NCBI GenBank assembly: GCA_001603955.1
Contig: LVAA01000045.1
Span: 1-49,722 of the forward strand
Direction of reading: 5' to 3'
Origin: Syntrophobacterales bacterium Delta_02
GTDB lineage: Bacteria; Desulfobacterota; Syntrophorhabdia; Syntrophorhabdales; Syntrophorhabdaceae
DNA length: 49,722 nt
Shown here: in pieces, positions 37,843 through 46,904 of the stretch
Numbering within the stretch: the stretch's first letter is position 1
Layout: each line of letters begins with the position of its first letter
Position numbers and translations under genes: made by a program
The notes under the pieces: generated by a model
Told to the model about the DNA's origin: nothing
Database searches by the model: none
The model's input: only the letters and a program-made list of their open reading frames with translations

Positions 37843-38275
37843 GACCCCTCGTCCTATTCAACCACTTTACACAGAGGGCGGCTTTTCCCAGAGACACACC
37901 GCCTTCCGGGTCCCGCAGTTGCACCGTCTGTCCATAAGCAGCCCCTACCTGCAATTCCGTCGCTTCTTTGGCTTAAGGGAAAAATCAACTAGGATGATGA
38001 TTCAGATATGCGCCTTCTCCCCCACGATGAAGACCACATGATGAATGTAAAGAAATGTAAAACAGAGCACGATATCGTGTCAAGAAATTTGTTATGATTA
38101 TATTGACAAGAACTGATACCTGTTATTTTAGGCTACCTGCCTGTAATCTTCGTCCGTCTCTTCAATTGACGCTTGTACGATCGACAAAGGTATGGTACAT
38201 AACCGGCGGACACTCACCCTTAGTTTCTTCCATCAAGATGACATGATCAATACTGGCACCGATAAGGGGGTCATA
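37843..38275. other. intergenic region with divergent promoters, hairpin and palindrome
   Basis: 433 bases between the minus-strand propeller gene and the plus-strand glycosyltransferase gene. The half near the propeller gene is GC-rich and can form a stem from GGCGG (37877-37881) with CCGCC (37899-37903); the half near the glycosyltransferase is AT-rich. A TTGACA hexamer at 38103-38108 could be a -35 element for the plus strand. A perfect 12-base palindrome lies at 38068-38079. Short open frames on both strands look accidental. Confidence 0.45.
38068..38079. promoter_or_regulatory. perfect 12-base palindrome, possible operator
   Basis: CACGATATCGTG is its own reverse complement and lies in the AT-rich part of a divergent intergenic region, 24 bases before a TTGACA hexamer. 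It could be a regulator-binding site for the glycosyltransferase or the secretion island. Chance occurrence is possible. Confidence 0.3.
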
Positions 38276-39505
38276 ATGAACGTTCTCTTCATCCACCAGA
38301 ACTTCCCCGGGCAGTTCAGGCACCTGGTGAATCGTTTCGCATCCTCTAAAGGCAACAGGGTGGTGGGTATCTGCCAGCCCCAGGCGCCGGGGGTACGGGA
38401 TGGGCAGTTCGCCAATGTGCTCAAAGGGGTGTACAGCCCTCATCGGAAGCCCGCGAAGAGCACCCATCCTTATCTTCGGAGCGTGGAGTCGGGGGCGCTC
38501 AACGGCCAGGGGGTGGCTAGAAAGCTCCTGGAGCTCAGGAAGAAAGGATTTAAACCCGATGTCGCCTTTGCGCATATCGGGTGGGGGGAGGCTCTCTATT
38601 TCAGGGACGTCTATCCCGATGTTCCCCTAATCGGGTACTGCGAGTTCTACTACCATGGGGATGGAGCGGACCTGGGGTTCGACCCCGAGTTCCCCGCTGA
38701 CCTTGACGACCGCATGCGGATACGGACGTGGAACATGACGCAGCTTGTAAGCCTTGTATCGGTCAACACCGCTGTCAGTCCCACGAAGTGGCAGAGGAGC
38801 CTCTATCCAGAGGAGTTCCGTGAGAAGATCGAGGTCATCCACGAGGGGGTGAACACGGAGGTGGTGAAGCCCTCTTCCGGTCAGACCCTCACCCTGCCCG
38901 ACGGGACCGTCCTCACGAAGGACATGGAGGTCATCACCTACACGGCCAGGGGCCTTGAGCCCTACCGGGGGTTCCATGTCTTCACGAGGGCGGTTGAGGA
39001 GATATGCCGGCGCAGGCCGAACTGCCACGTCGTCATAACCGGGGGCGACGAGGTGCGCTACGGCAAGAGGTTGCCCGGGGGGCAAAGCTACCGGGAGAAC
39101 ATGCTGAAAGAGGTATCCATAGACGACAAGCGCGTCCACTTCCTGGGGCTCGTCCCCTACGATACCCACCTCAAGACCCTCCAGGTGTCATCCGCCCACG
39201 TCTACCTCACAATCCCCTTCGTCCTCTCCTGGTCCATGATAGAGGCGATGGCGGCCGGGTGCGTTGTTATCGGCTCAGCCACTCCACCCGTCAAGGAGGT
39301 CATAGAGGACGGGCGTAACGGGCTCCTTGTCGACTTCTTCTCACCTCAAGGGATAGCGGACCGGGTGGACGAGGTGCTCGACCATCCCGAAAGGATAGCG
39401 CACCTGGGAGAGGCAGCGCGGCGGGATGTTGTCGAGCGCTATAACGTGCGGGACAAGATCGGGGAATATCGGCGGTTGTGGGAAAATGTCATGGGGAAAC
39501 GGTGA
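38276..39505 (+). CDS. family 4 glycosyltransferase
   Basis: 409 residues from the ATG at 38276, chosen because AAGGGGG lies just upstream and the protein then starts MNVLFIHQNFPGQFRHL, the usual opening of this GT4 subgroup. An N-terminal Rossmann domain is followed by a GT-B C-terminal domain with ITYTARGLEPYRGFHVF, VVITGGDE and the ELLEA-like region SWSMIEAMAAGCVVIGSATPPVKEVIEDGRNG, holding the E-x7-E type nucleotide-sugar motif. It probably transfers a sugar for surface polysaccharide or glycolipid, at the inner face of the membrane. It stands alone, so no pathway can be named from neighbours. Confidence 0.88.
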   Translation: MNVLFIHQNFPGQFRHLVNRFASSKGNRVVGICQPQAPGVRDGQFANVLKGVYSPHRKPAKSTHPYLRSVESGALNGQGVARKLLELRKKGFKPDVAFAHIGWGEALYFRDVYPDVPLIGYCEFYYHGDGADLGFDPEFPADLDDRMRIRTWNMTQLVSLVSVNTAVSPTKWQRSLYPEEFREKIEVIHEGVNTEVVKPSSGQTLTLPDGTVLTKDMEVITYTARGLEPYRGFHVFTRAVEEICRRRPNCHVVITGGDEVRYGKRLPGGQSYRENMLKEVSIDDKRVHFLGLVPYDTHLKTLQVSSAHVYLTIPFVLSWSMIEAMAAGCVVIGSATPPVKEVIEDGRNGLLVDFFSPQGIADRVDEVLDHPERIAHLGEAARRDVVERYNVRDKIGEYRRLWENVMGKR

Positions 39506-39523
39506 ACTGAGGTTTTCCTGGTT

Positions 39524-39570
39524 CCCGGCCTTCGCCGGGATGACGGGGGAGGAAGATTGCCGGGATGACG
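39524..39570 (+). repeat. GC hairpin with adjacent 12-base direct repeat
   Basis: CCCGGC (39524-39529) pairs with GCCGGG (39534-39539) across a CTTC loop, 18 bases after the glycosyltransferase stop. GCCGGGATGACG then occurs twice, at 39534-39545 and 39559-39570. The look resembles dispersed extragenic palindromes found in many proteobacteria. It may also help end transcripts between the convergent genes on each side; no T-run follows. Confidence 0.5.
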
Positions 39571-39604
39571 TATTATAGTGGGGTGGGGAGGCGCATGATG
39601 CCCC

Positions 39605-40894
39605 TTATTTCACCCTTTCGAATTTGACCTTTACTATCCTCCGGCCGTCTATGTCGACGACGGTGAAGCGGTGGCGGCCGTGGTAGATGATCTCGCCGCC
39701 CTTGGCGAGGCCCTGGAGCTGGGTGGTGATGAAGCCGCCGAGGGTCTCATAGTCGGGGGATTCGGGAAGGTCGAGGTTCAGGCGGTTGTTGAGGTCGCGG
39801 ACGGAATAGGATGCGTCGATGAGGTAGGAGCCGTCCCTCTGACGTTCGACCTTGTCGTCCACGTCGGTTTCGTCCATTATCTCGCCGAAGATCTCCTCCA
39901 TGATGTCTTCGAGGGTGATGATGCCAACGGCCGAGCCGTACTCGTCGATGACAACCGCCAGGTGGCGGCGGGTGCGCTGCATCTGTTTGAGGAGGACGCT
40001 TATCTCCATGGTCGCCGGGACGAAGAAAGGGCGTTTCAGGATCTTCTCCAGCTCGAAGGGCTCCTGTGTCTTCCAGATGTGGCGTGTTATGTCCTTCTGG
40101 TAGACAAAACCGATGACGTTGTCGAAATTCTCCCGGTAGACGGGGTAACGGGAGAACTCGTTGCCTATGATGTAGCTCATGATGTTATCCCTGCTGTCGT
40201 CCACATCGATGGCGTACACGTTGGGACGCGGCACCATAACCTCTCTCACGGAACGGTCGCTGAAGTGGAAGATCCTGTTGATCAGTTCTTCCTCGGTCTT
40301 GTCAAAAAGGCCCTTCCGCCTCCCCTCTTCCAGGAGGATCTTGATCTCACCCTCGCCGATATGCTCTTCGGACCTGCTCAGGTTAAGGGTCTTGACAAGG
40401 AACAGCGTCGTAACGGAGAGGAAGTTGACGAAAACCGAAAAAACGCGTGACACCATGTTGAAGAAGGGAAGGACGACGAGGGCCGCCTTCTCTCTGTATG
40501 TGAGACCAACATACTTCGGGACCAGCTCTCCGAACACGATGAAAAGATACGTCAGAATGCAGACGACGATCCCAACCGCGATGGATTCTGAAAAAGGCTT
40601 CAGGAATTCGATCCTGCCAATGACGGGCATGAGGTACTTCACGGCCATGAGGCCGCCGACCGCCGACGCCAGGGTGCCGAAGAGAGTGATGCCGATCTGG
40701 ACCGTCGAAAGGAAACGCTCCGGGTTTTCCTTGAGACTGAGCAGCATCTCCGTCTTCCGGTCCTTTTTCTTCCTGAGCATTTCCTTTATCTTGCTCTTGC
40801 GCGAGGCAACGATGGCCGTCTCGGCAGCGGAGAAGATCCCGTTCAGGATAAGCAATACAATAATGATTATTACGCCGGTCAGCGGTTCGTCCAT
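39605..40894 (-). CDS. HlyC/CorC-family CBS-domain membrane protein
   Basis: 429 residues. A DUF21/CNNM-type transmembrane domain (about 1-190, four helices, with the early IFSAAETAIVASRKSKI motif) is followed by two CBS motifs (about 205-330: VMVPRPNVYAID and VVIDEYGSAVGIITLEDIMEEIFGEI) and a C-terminal CorC_HlyC domain. Such proteins are linked to magnesium or cobalt efflux. The gene is coupled to the activase gene: TAA of that gene and ATG of this one share a base (TAATG). A link in function to the activase is not obvious. Confidence 0.9.
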   Translation of the reverse strand: MDEPLTGVIIIIVLLILNGIFSAAETAIVASRKSKIKEMLRKKKDRKTEMLLSLKENPERFLSTVQIGITLFGTLASAVGGLMAVKYLMPVIGRIEFLKPFSESIAVGIVVCILTYLFIVFGELVPKYVGLTYREKAALVVLPFFNMVSRVFSVFVNFLSVTTLFLVKTLNLSRSEEHIGEGEIKILLEEGRRKGLFDKTEEELINRIFHFSDRSVREVMVPRPNVYAIDVDDSRDNIMSYIIGNEFSRYPVYRENFDNVIGFVYQKDITRHIWKTQEPFELEKILKRPFFVPATMEISVLLKQMQRTRRHLAVVIDEYGSAVGIITLEDIMEEIFGEIMDETDVDDKVERQRDGSYLIDASYSVRDLNNRLNLDLPESPDYETLGGFITTQLQGLAKGGEIIYHGRHRFTVVDIDGRRIVKVKFERVK

Positions 40895-43800
40895 TAATCC
40901 CTTATGCGCTCCCTCACCTGGTGCATGAACGCCTCCAGCCTCGTCAGGATGTTCGTCACGCCCTGGCCGTCGTAGGCTATGTTGATGACGGGCACGTCAT
41001 GGTTCTGCTGGATGAGCCGCATGATGGCGCTCGACACGGTGCCCGGCATGCAGGTGAAGGGCATGGCGTTGATGATCCCCGCGACCCCCTTGCGGGCGAA
41101 ATCGATGCTCTTGCCGACGGTGAGGACCGCCTCTCCCTCGAAGCTGTCGTGGATGTAGGGGCTTGCCTTTTCGAGGATGTCCTTTACCTTCGGTTCGGGT
41201 CCGTACTTGATGAAAGGCACAACGATATCCTCCATCAGGTGCTCGTCCTTGTTCTGGACATACTCGGTTATGATGAAACCAAGAACACCCAGAAGGGTGT
41301 CCCTTTTTTTGCTCTTTCTCTTACCCGTGTAGTTTACGTAGGAGATCCATTCGCACACGGGAGCGAGCCACACCACGCCGCCCAGGTCCTCGACGGTCCT
41401 GATCAGCTGGGAGTTGCTGAACTTGTTGGAACGTATGTAGATCTCGCCTACGATACCTATCGTGGGCCTCTTCTCCTGGCGGCGCTCTATGGCCCTGAAT
41501 TTCCCGAGGACATCCCTGAGCACGGCGTCGATGTCCCTGGCACCCCTCTCGATGCAGCGGCAGACCTCCGCGAGCGCCTCCGCGTAGACCGCGTCGGTCG
41601 TCCCCGGTGTCCTCTCGTAGGGACGCGTCTCGTGAAGTATCTTCGTCAGGAGGTCCGCGGCAACAACGGCCCGCCAGCCGAGGCGGGTGAACCTGCCCCC
41701 GACGATGTTGAGCTCCTTGTAGAACCGGTGGTCCTGGTTGGGCGCGTAGATGGGAACGTTGGCAAAGCCAGCCTCGTCAAGGACCATCCTGTGGAAACGG
41801 TTGTACTGGCCGAACCTGCACGGGCCTTCCCCGGAAGGCATGAAAAAAGCACTCCTCTCCGGGTCGAAGCCCTCACTGCGAACCGTCCTGAGCATGTCGC
41901 CCGTCGTCAGGATGCACGGGTAGCACTCCTTCCCCGAGGTGAACTTCCGCCCCAGAAGCACCGTCTCCTCCGTGGATTCCTTCATGACCTCCGCGTTGAC
42001 GCCGCAGGCACGGAAGGCAGCGGCCAATGTGAGAGAGTGGTCGGACATGTAAGGCACATAGATCTTTCTCCCCTTGCCGTCCATCTCAAAGGGTGTGGCC
42101 CTGTGCTCGACGATCTGGTCGTCGAACCGGGCGTTGTTGATGCTGTCGAGGAAAGCCTCGAGCCTCGTGACTATCCCCGCGTCTGCGCTGTGCTCGTCTA
42201 TCTCGAGGGACAGGTAGGGCTTGTTCCCCATTATCTTCCTGAAGAAGTGGGATATGAAGGAATCGGGGCCGCAGCCGAAGCTGGTCACATATATGGCGTA
42301 GAGGTTCCTGTTGTTCTTCACCGCCCGGGCCGCCTTCAATATCTTCTGCCCGTAGCCCCAGTACATGTGTTCCAGGTCGACGGGGTCCTCGATCATGTCG
42401 TTCACGGGCAGCATGTCCATCGGTATCGCCGGTACGCCAAGATTGATCAGTTTCTTGTGGATGTTGAGGTTCGCCCCCGGGTCGGCACTGTTGTACGGCC
42501 TGCCGATGATGACCATGACCTTGTCATCGGGACGCATCTCGTCGAGAAAGGCCCTGCCCATCTCCGTCAGGCGGTGATAGAAGGAATCCTGGACACGAAG
42601 CGCCGCATCGAAGGCCTTCCTCACGCTCCTTCTCGACTTGCCGAAGGGCTTGAAGTGCTCCACCAGGTTGGCAAGAACGGCCTCGTCACCCTCCCCGAAA
42701 CGAATGATGGGTGTCAGGACCCTGGCCTTCCTGTCATCGAAATCGATGGACCCCTTGATCGTGTAGGGGAGAGACTGCGCGTAAGGACAGGCGAAGGAGT
42801 TCCTTGCATGCTTCGACGGCTTCCTGAGACTGATGACGCTGGGTATGAAGATGTTGTCGATCCCCTTCTGGAGAAGGTTCATCACGTGGCCGTGGGCGAG
42901 CTTTATGGGAAAACAGCTCTCCACGATGATGTTCTCCACACCGTCCCTCACGGTCTTCTTGTTGGTCACGTCGGAAACGACGACATCGAACCCCAGCTCC
43001 GTCAGGAAGCTCTTCCAGAACGGCAGGAGCTCGTGCATATGCAGGACCTTCGGTATGCCTATCGTTGGCTTTCCGGCCTTCCTGTCGTAGATCTCGTTGA
43101 GGATTTCCTCCCGCATGGAAAAGAGGTCGGCCATTTCCTTCTTTTCGCCCCTGCGGACGACATCGTACTTTTCGCACCTGCTGCCGTAGTAGAGGGGCGT
43201 CTCGTTCTCGACGGTAACCTTGCGTATCTCGCAGAGATTCTCGCATCCCTTGCATTCAAAGGTATCAACGGTGTAGGGCCTTTTGCTCAGATCAAAGCCC
43301 TTGAAGCCGCTCTTCTCCCAGGTCCTCTCCCTCATTGCCAGGATGGCGACGCCTATGGCGCCCGTCACGTCATGATGGGGAGGGACCGTTATCGGCATGC
43401 CGAGCACCTTCTCGAAGGCCGCGACGACGCCCTTGTTGAAGGCCGTGCCGCCCTGGAAGAATATTCGCCTGCCCACCCTTCTGTCAACGACGACCTTGTT
43501 GAGGTAGTTCTGCACGATGGAGTAGGCAAGCCCCGAGACGATGTCTTCCCTGTCCGCGCCGCGCTGCTGCTGATGGATGACGTCGGATTCGATGAAAACG
43601 GTACACCGTTCCCCCATCTTCACGGGTTTCTTCGACTTGAGGGCAAGGGCACCGAACTCCTCTTTAATGGAGATGTCGAGCCTTTCGGCCTGCTCCTCCA
43701 GGAATGAACCCGTGCCCGCAGCGCAGGCCTTGTTCATCTCGAAATCGACTATCACACCGTTGTCGACACTGATGTACTTAGAGTCCTGACCGCCTATCTC

Positions 43801-45039
43801 AAAAACAGTGTCCACCGAGGGGTCGATGGCTATGGCCGCCTGGGCCTGGGCGGTGATCTCGTTGCGGACAATGTCGGCGCCGATGAAGTCCGCCGTCAGG
43901 TAACGGCCCGACCCGGTGGTGCCGGCCCCGATGATCTCCACCATGTCGCCGACCTCTTCTCCTATCTCGGCAAGACCCCTCTTGACCGCTTCGAGGGGCC
44001 GGCCTTCCGTCATGAGGTACCTCTTGGCAAGGACATTCCTTTCCTCGTCGATGAGGACGAGGTTCGTGCTTATGGACCCCACGTCCACGCCCAGGTAGAC
44101 CTTTATCCCGCGCGTCACGGGCTTCATGTCGTAGGCCACGTTCATGTTGGCGGCCGAGAGGGAGAGCGGCTCGTGGGTGACCTCCCGCCTTTCCTCGCCG
44201 AGATAGGCGTTGAGCCTGTCAAGCCCGGCAAAGGGAACCTTGAGCGACGGGTCCTCGAGCACCGCGTAGACAGCCCCCGCGGCACCGACCGAGGTGTAGT
44301 TCTCGGGGACGAAGAAGGTCTCCTCCGTCAGCCCGAACACCTCCCTGAGGGCATTCCTCATCCCGGCGTTCGCCGCCACGCCGCCGATAAACGCGACAGG
44401 CGTCCTCACCTCTTTGCCCTTGGCGATATTACCCTTGAAGTTGCGCGCCAGGGCGTAGCATAGTCCCGCGACTATCTCGTAATCGGGCGTCGCTATCTGC
44501 TGAAGGTGGATCATGTCCGATTTCGCAAAGACGGTGCACCTGCCCGCTATACGGGGGATGTTTCTCGCCTTCAAGGCCACTTCGCTGAATTCCTCTATGG
44601 TGAACCTCAGCCGCGACGCCTGCTGGTCGAGAAAGGAACCCGTCCCGGCGGCACAGAGCGCGTTCATCGAGAAATCCTTCACCCGCAGGGGAGTGCTCTT
44701 TCTCCCGGAAGGCTCGAAAACGATCAGTTTCGAATCCTCTCCGCCGATATCGATTACGCTTCCCGTGGCCGGGTACAGCCTGCCCATGGCCCGCGAAATG
44801 GCAACGATCTCATTGACAAAGGCGGCTCCCACGAGGGAGGCAAAGACCTTTGCCCCGGTGCCCGTGGTCGCGATGAACTCCACCTCGTAGGCCGCGGCGG
44901 CTTCCTCGATGGCCTCCTTCGCAGCCACGAAAGGCTTCCCCTTGTGACGGATGTACTGAGACCTGATAACCTTCCCGTTTTCGTTGACAACTGCGACGTT
45001 GACGCTAACCGAACCGATATCTATGCCCAGTCTGTACAT
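40894..45039 (-). CDS. BcrA/BadF-type CoA-dehydratase activase fusion (DUF2229, HgdB-like)
   Basis: About 1381 residues from the ATG at 45039 (GGGGGAAAG upstream). Two activase modules in tandem: LGIDIGSVSVN ... IDIGGEDSKL ... CAAGTGSFLDQQ ... GRCTVFAKSDMIH, then LGVDVGSISTN ... FEIGGQDSKY ... CAAGTGSFLEEQ ... GERCTVFIESDVIH. Each has the ASKHA ATP fold and the two cysteines that bridge a 4Fe-4S cluster in HgdC-type activators. A DUF2229 region (FECKGCENLCEIRKV, NSFACPYAQ) and an HgdB-like C-terminal region (GKECYPCIL) follow. In characterised relatives, activase ATP hydrolysis drives one-electron reduction of 2-hydroxyacyl-CoA dehydratases or benzoyl-CoA reductase. The substrate of this fused class is unknown. 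Confidence 0.92.
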   Translation of the reverse strand: MYRLGIDIGSVSVNVAVVNENGKVIRSQYIRHKGKPFVAAKEAIEEAAAAYEVEFIATTGTGAKVFASLVGAAFVNEIVAISRAMGRLYPATGSVIDIGGEDSKLIVFEPSGRKSTPLRVKDFSMNALCAAGTGSFLDQQASRLRFTIEEFSEVALKARNIPRIAGRCTVFAKSDMIHLQQIATPDYEIVAGLCYALARNFKGNIAKGKEVRTPVAFIGGVAANAGMRNALREVFGLTEETFFVPENYTSVGAAGAVYAVLEDPSLKVPFAGLDRLNAYLGEERREVTHEPLSLSAANMNVAYDMKPVTRGIKVYLGVDVGSISTNLVLIDEERNVLAKRYLMTEGRPLEAVKRGLAEIGEEVGDMVEIIGAGTTGSGRYLTADFIGADIVRNEITAQAQAAIAIDPSVDTVFEIGGQDSKYISVDNGVIVDFEMNKACAAGTGSFLEEQAERLDISIKEEFGALALKSKKPVKMGERCTVFIESDVIHQQQRGADREDIVSGLAYSIVQNYLNKVVVDRRVGRRIFFQGGTAFNKGVVAAFEKVLGMPITVPPHHDVTGAIGVAILAMRERTWEKSGFKGFDLSKRPYTVDTFECKGCENLCEIRKVTVENETPLYYGSRCEKYDVVRRGEKKEMADLFSMREEILNEIYDRKAGKPTIGIPKVLHMHELLPFWKSFLTELGFDVVVSDVTNKKTVRDGVENIIVESCFPIKLAHGHVMNLLQKGIDNIFIPSVISLRKPSKHARNSFACPYAQSLPYTIKGSIDFDDRKARVLTPIIRFGEGDEAVLANLVEHFKPFGKSRRSVRKAFDAALRVQDSFYHRLTEMGRAFLDEMRPDDKVMVIIGRPYNSADPGANLNIHKKLINLGVPAIPMDMLPVNDMIEDPVDLEHMYWGYGQKILKAARAVKNNRNLYAIYVTSFGCGPDSFISHFFRKIMGNKPYLSLEIDEHSADAGIVTRLEAFLDSINNARFDDQIVEHRATPFEMDGKGRKIYVPYMSDHSLTLAAAFRACGVNAEVMKESTEETVLLGRKFTSGKECYPCILTTGDMLRTVRSEGFDPERSAFFMPSGEGPCRFGQYNRFHRMVLDEAGFANVPIYAPNQDHRFYKELNIVGGRFTRLGWRAVVAADLLTKILHETRPYERTPGTTDAVYAEALAEVCRCIERGARDIDAVLRDVLGKFRAIERRQEKRPTIGIVGEIYIRSNKFSNSQLIRTVEDLGGVVWLAPVCEWISYVNYTGKRKSKKRDTLLGVLGFIITEYVQNKDEHLMEDIVVPFIKYGPEPKVKDILEKASPYIHDSFEGEAVLTVGKSIDFARKGVAGIINAMPFTCMPGTVSSAIMRLIQQNHDVPVINIAYDGQGVTNILTRLEAFMHQVRERIRD

Positions 45040-45094
45040 AATCGCTTTCCCCCAAGTGGTCAACACAACTGGATTTTGTGGGAATGTTGTGATA

Positions 45095-45124
45095 AGTATA
45101 ATACAAAAACCCCTTTGCCAACAA
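45095..45124 (-). promoter_or_regulatory. candidate promoter of the activase operon
   Basis: On the minus strand TTGTTG (45119-45124) and TATACT (45095-45100) are 18 bases apart, with the -10 about 56 bases before the start codon. The -10 is a near-consensus match. The gap is shared with the divergent acylphosphatase gene. Confidence 0.5.
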
Positions 45125-45186
45125 TAAAATGTTTACAGACGGGCGTTGGCGGGTTTTTTTGGCATCCACGAGGTCGTTTCTTCACC

Positions 45187-45462
45187 ATGGAGGCGAGGGC
45201 ACACATAGTTGTACACGGCATGGTACAGGGCGTTTTCTTCCGTTACAGCACCCAACGCGAGGCTCAGGGCCTCGGGCTGACGGGCTGGGTCAGGAACCTC
45301 CCCGACGGCGGCGTGGAGATCGTCTGCGAAGGTGAGAGGCGGGCCGTCGAGAAGCTGGTCGAGTGGTCCCGCAGAGGTCCCCGGGGCGCCTTCGTCGAGA
45401 CAGCCGATGTCTCCTGGGAAGATCATACCGGCAGGTTCCTTATCTTTGAGATCAGGTACTGA
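45187..45462 (+). CDS. acyP: acylphosphatase
   Basis: 91 residues, the usual length. The motif VVHGMVQGVFFR with Arg19 and the GWVRNLPDGGVEIVCEG motif with Asn37 are the catalytic pair of acylphosphatases, which hydrolyse carboxyl-phosphate bonds such as in acetyl phosphate. The start at 45187 follows a weak ribosome site, but nothing upstream in frame fits the family. First gene of a tight run into haem synthesis; it overlaps the next gene slightly. Its role there is probably just housekeeping. Confidence 0.93.
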   Translation: MEARAHIVVHGMVQGVFFRYSTQREAQGLGLTGWVRNLPDGGVEIVCEGERRAVEKLVEWSRRGPRGAFVETADVSWEDHTGRFLIFEIRY

Positions 45463-46090
45463 AAAACATCATTACTATCCTCTCTTCCTCGACGTAACGG
45501 GAAAGGAATGCCTTGTCGTCGGCGGCGGCAGTGTTGCAGAGCGCAAGGCCCTGATGCTCCTCAAGTTCAACGCCACGGTGACAGTCGTCAGCCCGAAGGT
45601 GACGAAGAAACTCGCGAATCTGGCCGACACGGGGGCGCTGCGCGTTCTCATGCGGAAATACCGCCGGGGCGACCTCGACGACGCGGTGGTGGTGTTCGCC
45701 TGCACCGATGACAGGGATACGAACGGGGCCGTGCGCGAGGATGCGGCAGAGAAGGGCATCCTCATCAATGTCGTCGACAGACCGAAAGAGTGCGATTTCA
45801 TCGTCCCCTCCATCATCAGGAAGGGGGACGTGACGATAGCAATATCCACGTCGGGGGTCCTCCCCATGGCATCGAAGAAGATACGGCAGGCTATCGAAAA
45901 GACGGTGACCAGGGACTACGTCGCCTACACGCGCATTATAGGCGCCCTGAGAAGGCATCTCATCGATACCGTCCCTGACCCTTCGAGGCGCAAGGCCATC
46001 ATGAAGGATATCGCCGCCATGGAGGTCGGTGATGTCGTCAGGCGCGGCCTCAAGCAGATGAAGAAGGCCCTGGGCGAACGACTGCCATGA
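45446..46090 (+). CDS. precorrin-2 dehydrogenase / sirohydrochlorin ferrochelatase-type (Met8/CysG N-terminal)
   Basis: About 214 residues from a TTG at 45446; an ATG at 45407 would add 13 residues lying inside the acylphosphatase gene. The protein begins HHYYPLFLDVTGKECLVVGGGSVAERKA, the standard opening of siroheme synthase N-terminal domains with the GGG NAD-binding loop. VFACTDDRDTN, VVDRPKECDFIVPS and ISTSGVLPMASKKIRQAIE are all typical. It oxidises precorrin-2 to sirohydrochlorin and may insert iron. Its place before hemA and hemC fits a shared tetrapyrrole unit making haem and sirohaem. No methyltransferase domain is attached, so CobA/SUMT must be elsewhere. Confidence 0.88.
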   Translation: MRSGTEKHHYYPLFLDVTGKECLVVGGGSVAERKALMLLKFNATVTVVSPKVTKKLANLADTGALRVLMRKYRRGDLDDAVVVFACTDDRDTNGAVREDAAEKGILINVVDRPKECDFIVPSIIRKGDVTIAISTSGVLPMASKKIRQAIEKTVTRDYVAYTRIIGALRRHLIDTVPDPSRRKAIMKDIAAMEVGDVVRRGLKQMKKALGERLP

Positions 46091-46902
46091 ACGTCTACCT
46101 TTATAACACGGCCCTTGGACTCTATCTCGCGTCCACCTTCGTCTATGCCGTGTGTCTCGCCTCGAACAGGCCGCGCTTCGAAAAGCCGGGGTATTACCTC
46201 CTCGCCGCCGCCTTCGTGGTCCACTTCGCCTCCCTGGTAGTGCGCTTTTTCGAGGCCGGCTACACCCCTATCACGAATATCCACGAATCCCTTTCCTTCC
46301 TGGCGTTGTGCATCGCCGGTTTCTTCATATACATAAGGAAGGCCTACCGCGTGGAGATGGTGGGAAGCATCATCACGCCCCTTGTCTCCCTCATCGTCAT
46401 CATGTCGCTGGGTTTTCCGAACGAGATACGACCCCTCATCCCGGCCCTGAGGAGCGCCTGGCTTCCCGTCCACACGATCCTTTCATTCCTGGGGAACGGG
46501 ATATTCATCGTCGGGTTCTTCATATCCGTTCTCTACCTCGTCATCGAGAGAGAGATCAAGAGGAAGAGGTCCTTCCTCTTTTCAGACAAATTCCCCTCCC
46601 TCGAGACCCTCGACAGGATCAACTACAGGTGCATGTCGCTGGGCTTTCCCTTTCTGACCGCTGGGATAATAACAGGTTCCATCTGGGCCGGTTTTGCCTG
46701 GGGCTCCTACTGGGGGTGGGACCCCAAGGAGACATGGTCTCTCATCACATGGATAGTCTACGCGATCCTCTTTCACAACAGGCTCGCCCTCGGGTGGCGG
46801 GGAAGAAAGACGGCCTACATGATGATCCTCGGCTTCCTGCTCGTCCTTTTCACGTTCCTCGGGGTCAATTTCCTCCTCAAGGGCCTGCATACCTACGTGT
46901 GA
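46087..46902 (+). CDS. CcsA/HemX-like cytochrome c assembly-type membrane protein
   Basis: 271 residues, about eight membrane segments. The tryptophan-rich WGSYWGWDPKETWSLITW motif identifies the CcmC/CcsA/ResC haem-handling family; periplasmic histidines flanking it (such as HNRLALGW) would ligate haem. Members of this size found just before hemA are often called HemX, which affects glutamyl-tRNA reductase level in Bacillus. Which of the two roles, cytochrome c maturation or HemA control, applies here cannot be decided from sequence alone. Its start overlaps the previous stop in ATGA form and hemA follows by two bases. Confidence 0.88.
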   Translation: MNVYLYNTALGLYLASTFVYAVCLASNRPRFEKPGYYLLAAAFVVHFASLVVRFFEAGYTPITNIHESLSFLALCIAGFFIYIRKAYRVEMVGSIITPLVSLIVIMSLGFPNEIRPLIPALRSAWLPVHTILSFLGNGIFIVGFFISVLYLVIEREIKRKRSFLFSDKFPSLETLDRINYRCMSLGFPFLTAGIITGSIWAGFAWGSYWGWDPKETWSLITWIVYAILFHNRLALGWRGRKTAYMMILGFLLVLFTFLGVNFLLKGLHTYV

Positions 46903-46904
46903 CC

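Noticed and set aside
37619..37954. 111-codon minus-strand open frame overlapping the start of the propeller gene
   Set aside because: It overlaps the propeller gene in another frame, and the propeller protein has clear repeated blades; the ribosome site fits the latter.
40921..43707. 928-codon open frame on the plus strand, antisense to the activase gene
   Set aside because: The minus-strand protein in the same place has full activase and cysteine motifs. The antisense frame is rich in V, D, E, H and R with no domain, a usual shadow of GC-rich coding sequence.
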